From contig CAZLYC010000003.1 of the NCBI GenBank assembly GCA_964563755.1, forward strand, positions 62,001 to 126,000: a DNA stretch of 64,000 nucleotides, read 5' to 3'. This DNA comes from JABMQF01 sp964563755 (GTDB lineage: Archaea > Nanobdellota > Nanobdellia > Woesearchaeales > UBA11576). A program made the position numbers and the translations under genes. Below the pieces are notes generated by a model. It was not told the origin of the DNA, did not search any database, and was given only the letters and a program-made list of their open reading frames with translations. Below, piece after piece: positions 51,896 to 60,166 of this stretch (positions are counted from its first letter, which is position 1; each line of letters opens with the position of its first letter).

Positions 51896-51997
51896 GCACC
51901 GCCACGCAGCTCGCTTCTACAGCTGATTAGAATATTTGTCTGAGTACACCGTTACTTTGACAATAAATCCGCTAGCTCGCTAGTGCGGTGGCGGTGC
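51896..51997 (-). repeat. Family B dispersed repeat, copy 2 (reverse)
   Basis: 102 bases, same length as copy 1. Its outer 27 and 22 bases (minus strand reading) are identical to copy 1, the interior aligns without gaps but only a core GTGTACTC is strictly kept. The relative orientation to the adjoining family A element is the same as at 12202-12402. Confidence 0.9.
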
Positions 51998-52036
51998 TTG
52001 AAATTTATAATAAAGAAATAGAATTCTAAAAAACAA

Positions 52037-52228
52037 TTAATCCTGCACCTTGATTGCCCCGGCAGGACACTGGACTTCGCAAGCCCTGCATCCTATGCAA
52101 TCTTCAGGCTTCTTGACAACAGACTTCTTCTTGTCCTTGTCAAGCTCAAAAACCTGCATAGGGCATATCTCGACACATGTGCCGCAGCCAGTGCATTTCT
52201 TCGTGTCAACTATCGGCTTAGGCATATT
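52037..52228 (-). CDS. 2[4Fe-4S] ferredoxin
   Basis: 63 residues with two cluster motifs: CTGCGTCVEICP and CIGCRACEVQCP. It is an electron carrier for low-potential reactions. The ATG at 52228 gives MPKPIVDTKK and has GGTGATT upstream; it follows the ribosomal gene closely (the two are 11 bases apart). Confidence 0.92.
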   Translation of the reverse strand, partial: NMPKPIVDTKKCTGCGTCVEICPMQVFELDKDKKKSVVKKPEDCIGCRACEVQCPAGAIKVQD

Positions 52229-52239
52229 ATAATCACCAT

Positions 52240-52986
52240 TCACTCTTTCTCTGAATCATCAGATTCCGGCTCTGCTGACCCTGACTTATCTTCAGCATCC
52301 CCTTCGGGCGCTTCTTCGTCATCAGAATCTTCCTCGTCGGCAGTCTCCTCAGGCTCTTCTTTTACAAGAGCATCCTCGACTATCACTGGAGCAGGCCCTT
52401 TGTTCTCGCCCATGTACTTCATGATCCTGAAAGCCACGAACCTGACAGGCGATATCTTATTTATCAAAGTGCCGACCTCTCTTTGGAGCTTGTCGTTAAC
52501 GACATCTATCACGAGAGAATCGTAATCTGTCTTCCTTGCGTAGGCGAGTATGATCTGTATCATCTTGTCGCGCATCGCAATCCTTGTAGAACGGGATATC
52601 TTGGTCGCTGTGACGACAAGCGGCTTCATCCTGACAAGCTGGTTGTCCTTGGTCACGCAGTTGAATGACTCGTCGAGCCTGTCCTTCTGCCTTCTTACCT
52701 TCCTCTTTATGGAAGCGGGAACAATCTCATACCTTTCGAAGACAGTGTAAGCAGTGTCGCCCAAGACCTTGTTTATCTTGAACGTGACGTTTATGTCCTG
52801 CTTCTTTATGTTGCCTGTGATCATCATCAGGTTCGATGTAATGCACCTGCCGTTCAGTTCACTTGGCTCGTATGCCAGAGTCTGTCCGAGCTCGCGCTCC
52901 TGGAAATTCTTAGGAGCCAGAATAGAGAAATACTTCTTTCTCTTCCACTTGTCTATTGTCTTTATTTTCTTTGGTTTTGCAGCCAT
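52240..52986 (-). CDS. rps3ae: 30S ribosomal protein S3Ae (eS1)
   Basis: 248 residues. The family start KKYFSILAPKNFQERELGQT, the middle KRKVRRQKDRLDESFNCVTK and the RTGYD-type MIQIILAYARKTDYDSLV are typical. The C-terminus carries an extra acidic tail of about 45 residues (EEPEETADEEDSDDEEAPEG), longer than in most archaea. It belongs to the small subunit near the mRNA exit. Confidence 0.95.
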   Translation of the reverse strand: MAAKPKKIKTIDKWKRKKYFSILAPKNFQERELGQTLAYEPSELNGRCITSNLMMITGNIKKQDINVTFKINKVLGDTAYTVFERYEIVPASIKRKVRRQKDRLDESFNCVTKDNQLVRMKPLVVTATKISRSTRIAMRDKMIQIILAYARKTDYDSLVIDVVNDKLQREVGTLINKISPVRFVAFRIMKYMGENKGPAPVIVEDALVKEEPEETADEEDSDDEEAPEGDAEDKSGSAEPESDDSEKE

Positions 52987-53149
52987 TCTTATAACCCTTC
53001 CTCAAACTAATGGTTAATCTAAATCGAGCGGTAAAATGGCTTGAGGAAAAAGCCAACTCTTTATAAAGGTATTGGTGACCGTATAAAAAACACCCTGCTC
53101 AAAAACCGATATAATCACGTAATGCTATGGAATAAAGGCATATCTGAGA

Positions 53150-53232
53150 GAAATATTTATATATCACTTCGAAGAGATTATAATCTACCTTTAGCGAGGT
53201 TTGGTTGGGGTGGAGACTCTACGTCTCCATTC
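53150..53232 (+). promoter_or_regulatory. TATA element, TAGCGAG motif and hairpin
   Basis: A strong TATA-like ATATTTATATAT (53150-53163) is followed by CTTTAGCGAGGT (53190-53201) and a perfect hairpin TGGAGAC-TCTAC-GTCTCCA (53211-53229). No gene follows on this strand, so a short RNA is possible. The motif CTTTAGCGAG recurs at 61420 and 62582. Confidence 0.3.
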
Positions 53233-53472
53233 CTAGCCTTTATTAAAAGACTTCTTGTTCATTTCAGCGATGTATTCATTGTGCCTGCAGCATTTCATCC
53301 TGCCGTCAGAAGAATCTGACTGAAGCGAGCAGTACACGTCAGAATCAGGATGGCTAAGAAGGCAGTATTCCTTACTATAGATATGAAGGCGATTCCTTCC
53401 AGAATCAAGACACTCACGAGCACGATAATCCAAAGAACCGAGCTCTGACTCCAGCTTATCATCTAGGCCCAT
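53233..53472 (-). CDS. Small Cys-containing protein, 79 residues
   Basis: Starts at the ATG at 53472 with GAGGGTGTT before it. Five Cys residues and several His (REC, EYCLLSH, DVYCSLQ, MKCCRHNEYI) suggest a metal site. No family recognised. It follows the Lrp gene at 53527 by 54 bases on the same strand. Confidence 0.5.
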   Translation of the reverse strand: MGLDDKLESELGSLDYRARECLDSGRNRLHIYSKEYCLLSHPDSDVYCSLQSDSSDGRMKCCRHNEYIAEMNKKSFNKG

Positions 53473-53526
53473 AACACCCTCTTTTTTTTTCCGCCAAATA
53501 GAGAAGACTATCGGGAAGATATCTCT

Positions 53527-53973
53527 CTAAAAAACGGATTTGCTCATAAACTCCTCTCTTTTTATGTCCTCAGTCACGTTAAGGACAATACTCTTCTCAA
53601 CCTGAAACTTAGTCTTCAGGGACTCGACAAACTCGTCGACATCGCTAAGCTGCTTAAACACGAGCTCAGCCATCACATCATAGTCCGAATCTGTCCTGTA
53701 TAGAGAGTTCACATTCGGATGCTCCTGAAGATAACCCAGAAGCTCAGCCTTAGACCCGTTGATCTTTATGGCAATATTGGTCTTCGCGTTGAAGCCAAGC
53801 TTCCGGAAATCAACAAGGCTCGCGTGCTTCGTTATGAAGCGCTTCTCGTATCTCCTAACGTTGTCGTATATTGTCGTCACAGGTATGTGCGTCCTTCTCG
53901 ATATGCTTGTCAGCCTCTGACGCGCATTCGTCCTGAGATGCGACAATATCATCAGATCTTTTCTTTTCAGCAT
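53527..53973 (-). CDS. Lrp/AsnC-type regulator, paralogue of 31646 gene
   Basis: 148 residues: helix-turn-helix RQRLTSISRRTHIPVTTIYD and the RAM-like part EHPNVNSLYRTDSDYDVMAE with LSDVDEFVESLKTKF. Nearly every motif matches the regulator at 31646, so the two are duplicates that probably respond to related signals. The ATG at 53973 has GGGGTG before it. It is divergent from the Lrp doublet at 54243. Confidence 0.8.
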   Translation of the reverse strand: MLKRKDLMILSHLRTNARQRLTSISRRTHIPVTTIYDNVRRYEKRFITKHASLVDFRKLGFNAKTNIAIKINGSKAELLGYLQEHPNVNSLYRTDSDYDVMAELVFKQLSDVDEFVESLKTKFQVEKSIVLNVTEDIKREEFMSKSVF

Positions 53974-54242
53974 CTTTACACCCCAACACATTTGTCCAGC
54001 CAGCAACTGGATCACTCAAAGGGAAGAAGGCTGGCTTCTTGTGGCCGAAATGTCTTTGTAGTGTGGAGACCCTCCTTCCCCTTCATGACACTGTAGTCAA
54101 AAAAGTCACTGCATACATTCCACTGCTCCCCTCAACACAAGTATACGCTTAGAACGTGTATAAAACTTCTTGACCCTTTTTTTCCCCCATAGCAAAATTT
54201 ATATACTTATATTGCGTATTATTAAAATGGGGTGGTTCGAAT

Positions 54243-55238
54243 ATGAATATCCTGAAACTAGATACGAAAGATAAACGTATACTTCTTGAGCTAGACAGGA
54301 ATTCAAGACAACCCATCTCCACAATAGCGAAAAAAGTAGGTCTTTCTAAAGAGGTAGTCAACTACAGGATAAAGAGACTAATCGAGAAAGGGATAATAAA
54401 AGGATTCCACGCAGTCATCGACACCTCGAAGATAGGCTACATAATCTACAGGCTATACATAAAATTCCAGAACGTCACGCCGGAAAAAGAGAAAGAGATA
54501 ACAGAATACTTCAAGAACCACGACCGCGTAGGCTGGGTGGCGTCATACGAAGGATTCTACGACCTCGCAATATTATTCTGGGCCAAAGACATCTACGAAT
54601 TCCGCGAGATATACGACAAAGTCCTAAGCGACCACGGAAAATTCTTCCAGGAGCACCTGATGAGCGTAGTCATATCGATATATCACTTCAAGCACAACTA
54701 CCTCTTCGACTCAAAAGACTATTCTGAAGCAGTCATCGGCGGAAGGAAAGACATCGCAGACCTCGACTCGCTTGACATAGACATACTCAAGATACTCGCA
54801 GAAGACGGACGCAAGACCACTCTTGAGATAAGCAAGAAGGTAGGGGCTTCACCCAACACGATAAAGTACAGGATAAAGAAACTGCTCGACACGAAAGTCA
54901 TCGTCGCGTTCAACACGATGATAGACACGTCTGTCCTCGGTTACCAGCACTACAAAGTATTCCTGGAACTGCAGAACATGGACAAGCAGATAAGGACAAA
55001 GATCATAGAATTCCTAAGGCTCAACAAGAACACCATCTATGTCACGGACGCGATAGGAATAGCCGACCTCGAATTCGAGATGCAAGTCAGGAGCAGCATA
55101 GAGCTCCACAACACCCTGCGCGAGCTCCGCGCCATGTTCCCTGAACTGATACGCGACTGCAAGCCAAGCCTAGTCTTCAAGGAGCACAGGATAAATTACT
55201 TGCCTTTCCCTAACGGAGAGAAGAGCTCATCAAAGTAA
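54243..55238 (+). CDS. Double Lrp/AsnC-type regulator
   Basis: 331 residues with two winged-helix units: ISTIAKKVGLSKEVVNYRIK (residue about 25) and TLEISKKVGASPNTIKYRIK (about 195), each followed by an alpha-beta sensing part. It is a paralogue of the gene at 43360. The two units together make an intramolecular pseudo-dimer. TATA-like ATTTATATACTT at 54196 supports a leaderless or short-leader message. Its 3' end overlaps the convergent methyltransferase-like gene by 43 bases, so each transcript would be antisense to the other's end. Confidence 0.85.
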   Translation: MNILKLDTKDKRILLELDRNSRQPISTIAKKVGLSKEVVNYRIKRLIEKGIIKGFHAVIDTSKIGYIIYRLYIKFQNVTPEKEKEITEYFKNHDRVGWVASYEGFYDLAILFWAKDIYEFREIYDKVLSDHGKFFQEHLMSVVISIYHFKHNYLFDSKDYSEAVIGGRKDIADLDSLDIDILKILAEDGRKTTLEISKKVGASPNTIKYRIKKLLDTKVIVAFNTMIDTSVLGYQHYKVFLELQNMDKQIRTKIIEFLRLNKNTIYVTDAIGIADLEFEMQVRSSIELHNTLRELRAMFPELIRDCKPSLVFKEHRINYLPFPNGEKSSSK

Positions 55239-56785
55239 TCCTTGTTCCTGCAACCGACGCTTATGCGCATAGCATGACGTATCTCTTTCTGAGTAGGAGT
55301 GAGATTCCTCAACAACAAGTCTAACCTTTCAGTATTTCCGAACATGCTCCTGTATGAAGATGATAGTTCATCGAAACCTAACCCAATAGACGCCAATCTT
55401 GCCTCACGCATCTTATCCTCGTACTCCGGGCCATAGCTCTCTATGAAATTATACTTGACCTTACTCTCGACAAGAGGCTGCACACCTTTGTTCTCTATCG
55501 TGCCTATCAGGAAATCCTTTATAGGGCTGAATCCCCTGTTTGTACTCGCAAGTTCGTCGAAAAGCATCAAGTAATACCGCCAGATAGGGATGGTATCTAC
55601 CCTGCTCTGCATAATCTCACCGCTCTCACGGTCATTATGTATGAAACCCCAATATCCCAGCCAGGCATACATGTTAGAATGGTGCGCGTAAACATCAGCG
55701 TGACTCATCTCGTACACGCTTCTCCACTTAGAATCTTTCAGCTGGATGTGCAGGTCTCTTGGCAAGTTCGAAGTATCATCTACCATGAGACGCTCCATCT
55801 TCGAAAAACCTTTAGGAATAAACTCGAAGATGAATTTCTCGCCATCCCTGCTAAGAGTAGGGAACCTAAGGTAATTCGCGGCGAAAGTCTTCGCCAGCCA
55901 GTCCCAAATGAACACTGCACCTCTGTCCGAAGATAAGTAGTTCAGGAAATGAAAAAGAGGCTGAGTATCTGTCACGTGGCAGAGCGAAGCGCCTGCAAGA
56001 ATTGTATCAACAGACCCTTCGTACTCCCTCAGTATCGTGTTCCTGTCAAGGTCTGCGAAGTTCAGGTTGACTGTCCTCACAAGCTTAGGAGGCTTGAACT
56101 TATTCCCGTGAAGGTGAGGCTCGGTCAGCATCTGCTGGGCCCTGTAAGTCGCCTTGTTGTCCACGTCGATAAGAACCACGTTAAGATGATTATTATAATT
56201 CTTAGGTATAAGGCCGCGTTCAGATAGATCGTGCAGTTTAGACAGATGGCTGACAACTGTCGTCGCGAATGCGCCGCATCCAAGGTCCATTATCGTGTAA
56301 TGATCATTCTTGACAGGGTCAGTCTTCCTCCTGATAACATCATAAAATGCCTTGACTATGTGCTTCTCCGAGAACTCTGCGAGGATCCTGTTCATAAGCA
56401 CAGTTATCTCAGTGGATTCCTCTATCTTGTCCTTTATCTGCTGCTGACTCTCCTCGCTTTTCCACTCCGAGGAATAAGAGCCGGTTCCTATAAGCGCGAC
56501 AACCTTCTTGAGAAGCCGTATGTTGTCCATGTATGATTCGTTCGGCATCATGGGAACATCTTTTGATACCATCTCCTCGAGCTTATTGAAGTCTATCCAG
56601 CAATCATGATAGTCTGCGGATATCCTCGCAAGAAGACCTGTCTGGGATGCTGGCCATGACCTCTCGCTGAAGCTATATGGATCAAGACATCCCCTGTAGC
56701 GACGCCTGACATTGAAATTGCTATCTACAATAGTGTCCAATATCTGGCGTTCCAGCCCTTCAAGTCCCTTAAGTTCTACTACCAT
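55196..56785 (-). CDS. Large protein with SAM-methyltransferase-like segment
   Basis: 529 residues. Residues about 165-300 look like a Rossmann methyltransferase: YTIMDLGCGAFATTVVSHL (motif I), NVVLIDVDNKATYRAQQML (motif II), VDTILAGASLCHVTDTQPLF (motif IV region) and GAVFIWDWL. The N-terminal 160 and C-terminal 200 residues are helical and match nothing I know. The ATG at 56785 lies behind GGTGGGGAGGGA; a TATA-like TTTAAATA is at about 56813. It follows the 806-residue gene by 27 bases and is probably in the same set. Confidence 0.6.
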   Translation of the reverse strand: MVVELKGLEGLERQILDTIVDSNFNVRRRYRGCLDPYSFSERSWPASQTGLLARISADYHDCWIDFNKLEEMVSKDVPMMPNESYMDNIRLLKKVVALIGTGSYSSEWKSEESQQQIKDKIEESTEITVLMNRILAEFSEKHIVKAFYDVIRRKTDPVKNDHYTIMDLGCGAFATTVVSHLSKLHDLSERGLIPKNYNNHLNVVLIDVDNKATYRAQQMLTEPHLHGNKFKPPKLVRTVNLNFADLDRNTILREYEGSVDTILAGASLCHVTDTQPLFHFLNYLSSDRGAVFIWDWLAKTFAANYLRFPTLSRDGEKFIFEFIPKGFSKMERLMVDDTSNLPRDLHIQLKDSKWRSVYEMSHADVYAHHSNMYAWLGYWGFIHNDRESGEIMQSRVDTIPIWRYYLMLFDELASTNRGFSPIKDFLIGTIENKGVQPLVESKVKYNFIESYGPEYEDKMREARLASIGLGFDELSSSYRSMFGNTERLDLLLRNLTPTQKEIRHAMRISVGCRNKDYFDELFSPLGKGK

Positions 56786-56827
56786 CCATTCCCTCCCCAC
56801 CTTAAGCGAGGCTTATTTAAAAAAAAA

Positions 56828-59248
56828 TCAACCCTTTTTCAGACGCTCGTAATCCGGGGTAAGCAACACCATCAAAGTGTTGTCATCCTTGCCTTTCTGT
56901 ATCAGATCAAAATTCAACCCCTTGTTCCTGAAAGAGCGGAGCAATGCCTTCGACAAGATCCTGCTCTCTCCGCACCTGACTATCTGATGCCTCTTCAATT
57001 CCATCTTGCCTCCTAGTATGGGAGCGGGCCTAAGAGCCACAAAATAGAACTCGACCTTATCCTTTGTCTCAGGACGTAACGCAGCATACGTCGAGTAAGC
57101 GTCATTGCCGAACGGTGTCCTCGGTATACGCTGCGTGCTTGTCCTGTCATAGCATATGACATCTTTGTCTATCTCAAGACGCCTAAGCATATAATTGACA
57201 TGCATATCCTCTGCCTTCCTGTCCCAGTAATACTTCATGTTGTTCTGCTTCACGCCCTCTATCAATATCATGGCGTCCCTCTTCTCTTTATCATGATGCT
57301 GGACGCAGATATCTACGAGCGAGTCTATCAATGAATCAGAACCGGTCTCAAGATTGAAGTATGTCCTTCCGAACATAGTAATGATAAGCTGCCTCTGAAT
57401 CGCAGCGAAGTCATCATAGTTCAGTTTCCTGATATCCTTCCTCTTCAATGAAGCAAGCAGCATGTTGCTGTTGCAGTTCCTTGCCGCCCTGTGAAGCATA
57501 GTATCATTTATGTCATACAGACAAAGCCAGACGTCCAAAGGAGTCCCGTTCGAAACTGAATATTTCTTCTTTATCTCCTCGGAAAGCACAAGTTCCGGAA
57601 GAGCGTCGCCGCAAGCGAGACCTGCAAGGGCCACCTTCCTGTCATGAAGAAGGTTTCTATCCATAAGGCGATTGGATATCGCTTTCATAAGTTCCTTGTC
57701 TATACGCTGTTCGGCATCAGCTTCGTCGTTAAGGTTCATATAGCTGTCTGCAGATTCGCTCCATCTGTACCACGCGTCATTGTCCTCACCTATATCTATC
57801 ATGTAAGGGTAAACCTTGATATCATACATATCCTGATAGAATTTTACCACGTGAAGAGGCACACGCAGCTCATGCATCCTGCTCGTCTTTATCCTCTTTA
57901 TGAGCTTATTCCTGTCATCCCTTATCTTAGTGTTCTGCTTGTATGAATAAGTGACCATGTCCTCGTAAAGCCTCTCTTCGAAAGGAGTCAGCTTATCCCC
58001 TTTCCTCTTCTTGAGATGCGCATCAGCAAAGACTATCAGGTCGAGAGAACTGTATCTTCCAGGCAAGTCCCTCAATGGGTTTATCAAAATCTCAAAATAT
58101 TTTGCCTCCCTATCGCTTATCTCCTTCAGCTTCTCTGAGCAGTCCAATATGCAAAGATTCGCGTCGAATACAGCGTCCTGGAACTTAGGAAGAAGCTTCT
58201 TTACGTCGTCTATCCTGACCTGTATAGCGCCCCTGCTTTCGCTGTCCATCAGGACCTTCAGCAGCTCATTGTAGCCGTTTATGTAACGCTCTGCATGGTC
58301 CTCTGTGAATCTCGCAGCGAATATGCCTGAAAGGTCTGCAGAAGAGTATTTCTTCCCGCCATCCCCTTTCAGAAGTATCGAAATCCTATAAACTAGCTTG
58401 CTCAGCTCTTCAGCATAGCTCTTGTTATTTATGCCTGAAACACCCTGCTTTATGAATCCCATCGCGTAGTCCAGGAAAGAGAAAATCTTCGGAGGTGTTG
58501 TCGACGGAAGCTTCATGATGTAACCATACATCTTAGGAATCTCGTCAAGAGTATCCTTGCTGCTGAACTTATGGCACAGGCTAAATGCAGCAGGAGGTGT
58601 CTTCGCATCCGCATGGTAAAGGCCGTTGCAGATGTCCCTGACTTTCTCACCATACACCCGGCAGTTCGACTTCGCAAGATCATCCACCTTATGGAGGAAG
58701 AAAGAACGTGCCTTCTTAGTGAGCCTGTCAATATGCTCAAGCGCAGGCAGTGAAATATCCATATCCTCTGCGAACTTCAAGCTTCCAGTGTAACCATCTC
58801 CCGGAAGCCATTTAGACCAGACATCAGTGTAAACAGAGACAGGAGCGTTCAAAGCTATCGCCTTGCCTAGCGTCTCGACAGCAAGCTCAAGCCTGCTCTT
58901 CCTTGTTGTCTGCGTAGGCGGCACATTCGGGTCGAAGGCATCTTTCTCTATTGCCTCATGAAGCAGGTCGAGCGCCTCAGACGGCACTTCAAGCCCGTCC
59001 ACTTTGGGAAAAAGAGTCTTCTCGAAAACAAACGAGAGGTAAAGCGCATCCACCGCCTTCCAGCCTTTGTCATGCATGTGCATCAAAAGCTCTGAGTATT
59101 TAGGATTGGATACAGCGTGCTCAGCTATCAGCTCCTCGAGCTTCCTCTGCTGGGTGGTCATGTCCTCGAAACTTGCCAGACGTTTACTCTCACGTCTCTT
59201 GTAGAACTCTTTCTTTTTCCACCTGAACCAATCAGTCAGCCAAGTCAT
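56828..59248 (-). CDS. Large helical protein with possible methyltransferase-like C-terminal domain
   Basis: 806 residues, the longest unknown in the window. Residues 1-540 are helix-rich without family marks. From about residue 545 the order VALAGLACGDALPELVLSEE, LDVWLCLYDINDTMLHRAAR, and a late beta-helix part (VEFYFVALRPAPILGGKMEL, LLRSFRNKGLNFDLIQ) resembles the SAM-binding fold of EgtD-type methyltransferases, but the GxGxG site is altered to ACGD, so this is a weak call. It lacks membrane segments. Its neighbour downstream also has a methyltransferase-like part. Confidence 0.45.
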   Translation of the reverse strand: MTWLTDWFRWKKKEFYKRRESKRLASFEDMTTQQRKLEELIAEHAVSNPKYSELLMHMHDKGWKAVDALYLSFVFEKTLFPKVDGLEVPSEALDLLHEAIEKDAFDPNVPPTQTTRKSRLELAVETLGKAIALNAPVSVYTDVWSKWLPGDGYTGSLKFAEDMDISLPALEHIDRLTKKARSFFLHKVDDLAKSNCRVYGEKVRDICNGLYHADAKTPPAAFSLCHKFSSKDTLDEIPKMYGYIMKLPSTTPPKIFSFLDYAMGFIKQGVSGINNKSYAEELSKLVYRISILLKGDGGKKYSSADLSGIFAARFTEDHAERYINGYNELLKVLMDSESRGAIQVRIDDVKKLLPKFQDAVFDANLCILDCSEKLKEISDREAKYFEILINPLRDLPGRYSSLDLIVFADAHLKKRKGDKLTPFEERLYEDMVTYSYKQNTKIRDDRNKLIKRIKTSRMHELRVPLHVVKFYQDMYDIKVYPYMIDIGEDNDAWYRWSESADSYMNLNDEADAEQRIDKELMKAISNRLMDRNLLHDRKVALAGLACGDALPELVLSEEIKKKYSVSNGTPLDVWLCLYDINDTMLHRAARNCNSNMLLASLKRKDIRKLNYDDFAAIQRQLIITMFGRTYFNLETGSDSLIDSLVDICVQHHDKEKRDAMILIEGVKQNNMKYYWDRKAEDMHVNYMLRRLEIDKDVICYDRTSTQRIPRTPFGNDAYSTYAALRPETKDKVEFYFVALRPAPILGGKMELKRHQIVRCGESRILSKALLRSFRNKGLNFDLIQKGKDDNTLMVLLTPDYERLKKG

Positions 59249-59380
59249 ATTTGCACGCCCGGAAACTTCAAAATCACCCTGAAATCTTGGTAATATTTTG
59301 ATTGAATGGACTGCAGGCTATCTGCCGCAATCAAAAACCTCTTTTTCAAGGAAAGATTTCAATAAACAAACTAAGCTGCC

Positions 59381-59866
59381 TCAAAAGGCGACATCACTCA
59401 CTCTCAACAGTCTCGTCGAATTATCAAGCGGGATCATGTCTATCTGCTCGTGGGCAAGCCATGCTGTCCCATGCTTCTTGTAGAACTCTGCATGCGCCTT
59501 CTTGAACTCCTCCGCATTGCGCCAGATAGAACGTATGATGACCTTGCCGTCGTATGTCTCGTGGCAGTCAGTGCAGTTCTTCCAGTCACCCATCATGTTC
59601 TTTATTATGTTCCGTATCTCTATCACGTATGGGCTCGATATATCTATCCTCTGCACCATCATTATGTTATAGCCTAGTGAAGAGAAATTCGGTATGTTAA
59701 GAGTATAGAATACATTGTCCTGCTTAAGCTTGTTATGCAGGCGCCTGACTGATACCTCATTAAGGTTGACCAGCTTCGCTATCTCCCTGAAACTATAATC
59801 CTTATTCTCCATCAGAAGCTGCAGAACCTTCCTCTCGTTGACCTTGAGTGAATTTTGATTCTCCAT
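59381..59866 (-). CDS. Winged-helix protein with CxxCHE motif (copy 1)
   Basis: 161 residues. The N-terminal half is an AsnC-like helix-turn-helix (YSFREIAKLVNLNEVSVRRL). The C-terminal half has a RAM-like fold with WKNCTDCHETYDGKVIIRSI (Cys 98, Cys 101, His 102) and WLAHEQIDMIPL. The same blocks are present in the protein at 61737. CxxCH is the c-type heme motif, but the protein is cytoplasmic, so a metal, Fe-S or redox switch is more likely. No signal peptide. The ATG follows GGGGTTGGGAC. Confidence 0.75.
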   Translation of the reverse strand: MENQNSLKVNERKVLQLLMENKDYSFREIAKLVNLNEVSVRRLHNKLKQDNVFYTLNIPNFSSLGYNIMMVQRIDISSPYVIEIRNIIKNMMGDWKNCTDCHETYDGKVIIRSIWRNAEEFKKAHAEFYKKHGTAWLAHEQIDMIPLDNSTRLLRVSDVAF

Positions 59867-60166
59867 GTCCCAACCCCGTAAATAATTATGGTTTTTAGAT
59901 TTATAAAGGTTTGTAATAAAAAGTACATTTTAACGCAAAAAATGCAACAAAACGTACATGCTGATAAAAAAACAGAACATTTCACGCCCTTCAACCGAAA
60001 AAAACAGCAGAAAAATCTTGCAGATAGATAAAAAAAATAAAAAAAAACCAAAACAGAACAAAATAAAACCAAAAAACGATGAAAGACGACAAACAGAACT
60101 CAGGGCACTATCGGAAACAACTACCCGAAAGGCAAATCAGAAAGGCAAATCAATTTCATTCAAAGT
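59867..60166. other. Intergenic stretch of 300 bases
   Basis: Holds the promoter of the winged-helix gene at 59866 on the minus strand (AT-rich, TATA-like TTTATAAAT near 59898) and the 3' end of the GGDEF gene. A T-rich tract on the minus strand (60028-60047) is the probable terminator of that gene. A frame of 167 codons on the plus strand here is mostly Lys/Asn runs and antisense sequence and is not counted as a gene. Confidence 0.5.
60028..60047 (-). terminator. Poly-T tract after the GGDEF gene
   Basis: On the minus strand two long T runs about 120 bases after the stop codon; likely termination site. Confidence 0.45.

Noticed and set aside
1730..51997. Family A elements as integron attC sites
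   Set aside because: GTTGGGC inside some copies fits the attC core GTTRRRY, but it lies in the middle, is GTTCGGC in other copies, has no matching RYYYAAC at the other end, and no gene-cassette array or integrase is present.
53190..53232. Insertion-sequence end (IS200/IS605-like hairpin)
   Set aside because: A hairpin is present, but no transposase or TnpB gene and no matching second end lie nearby.
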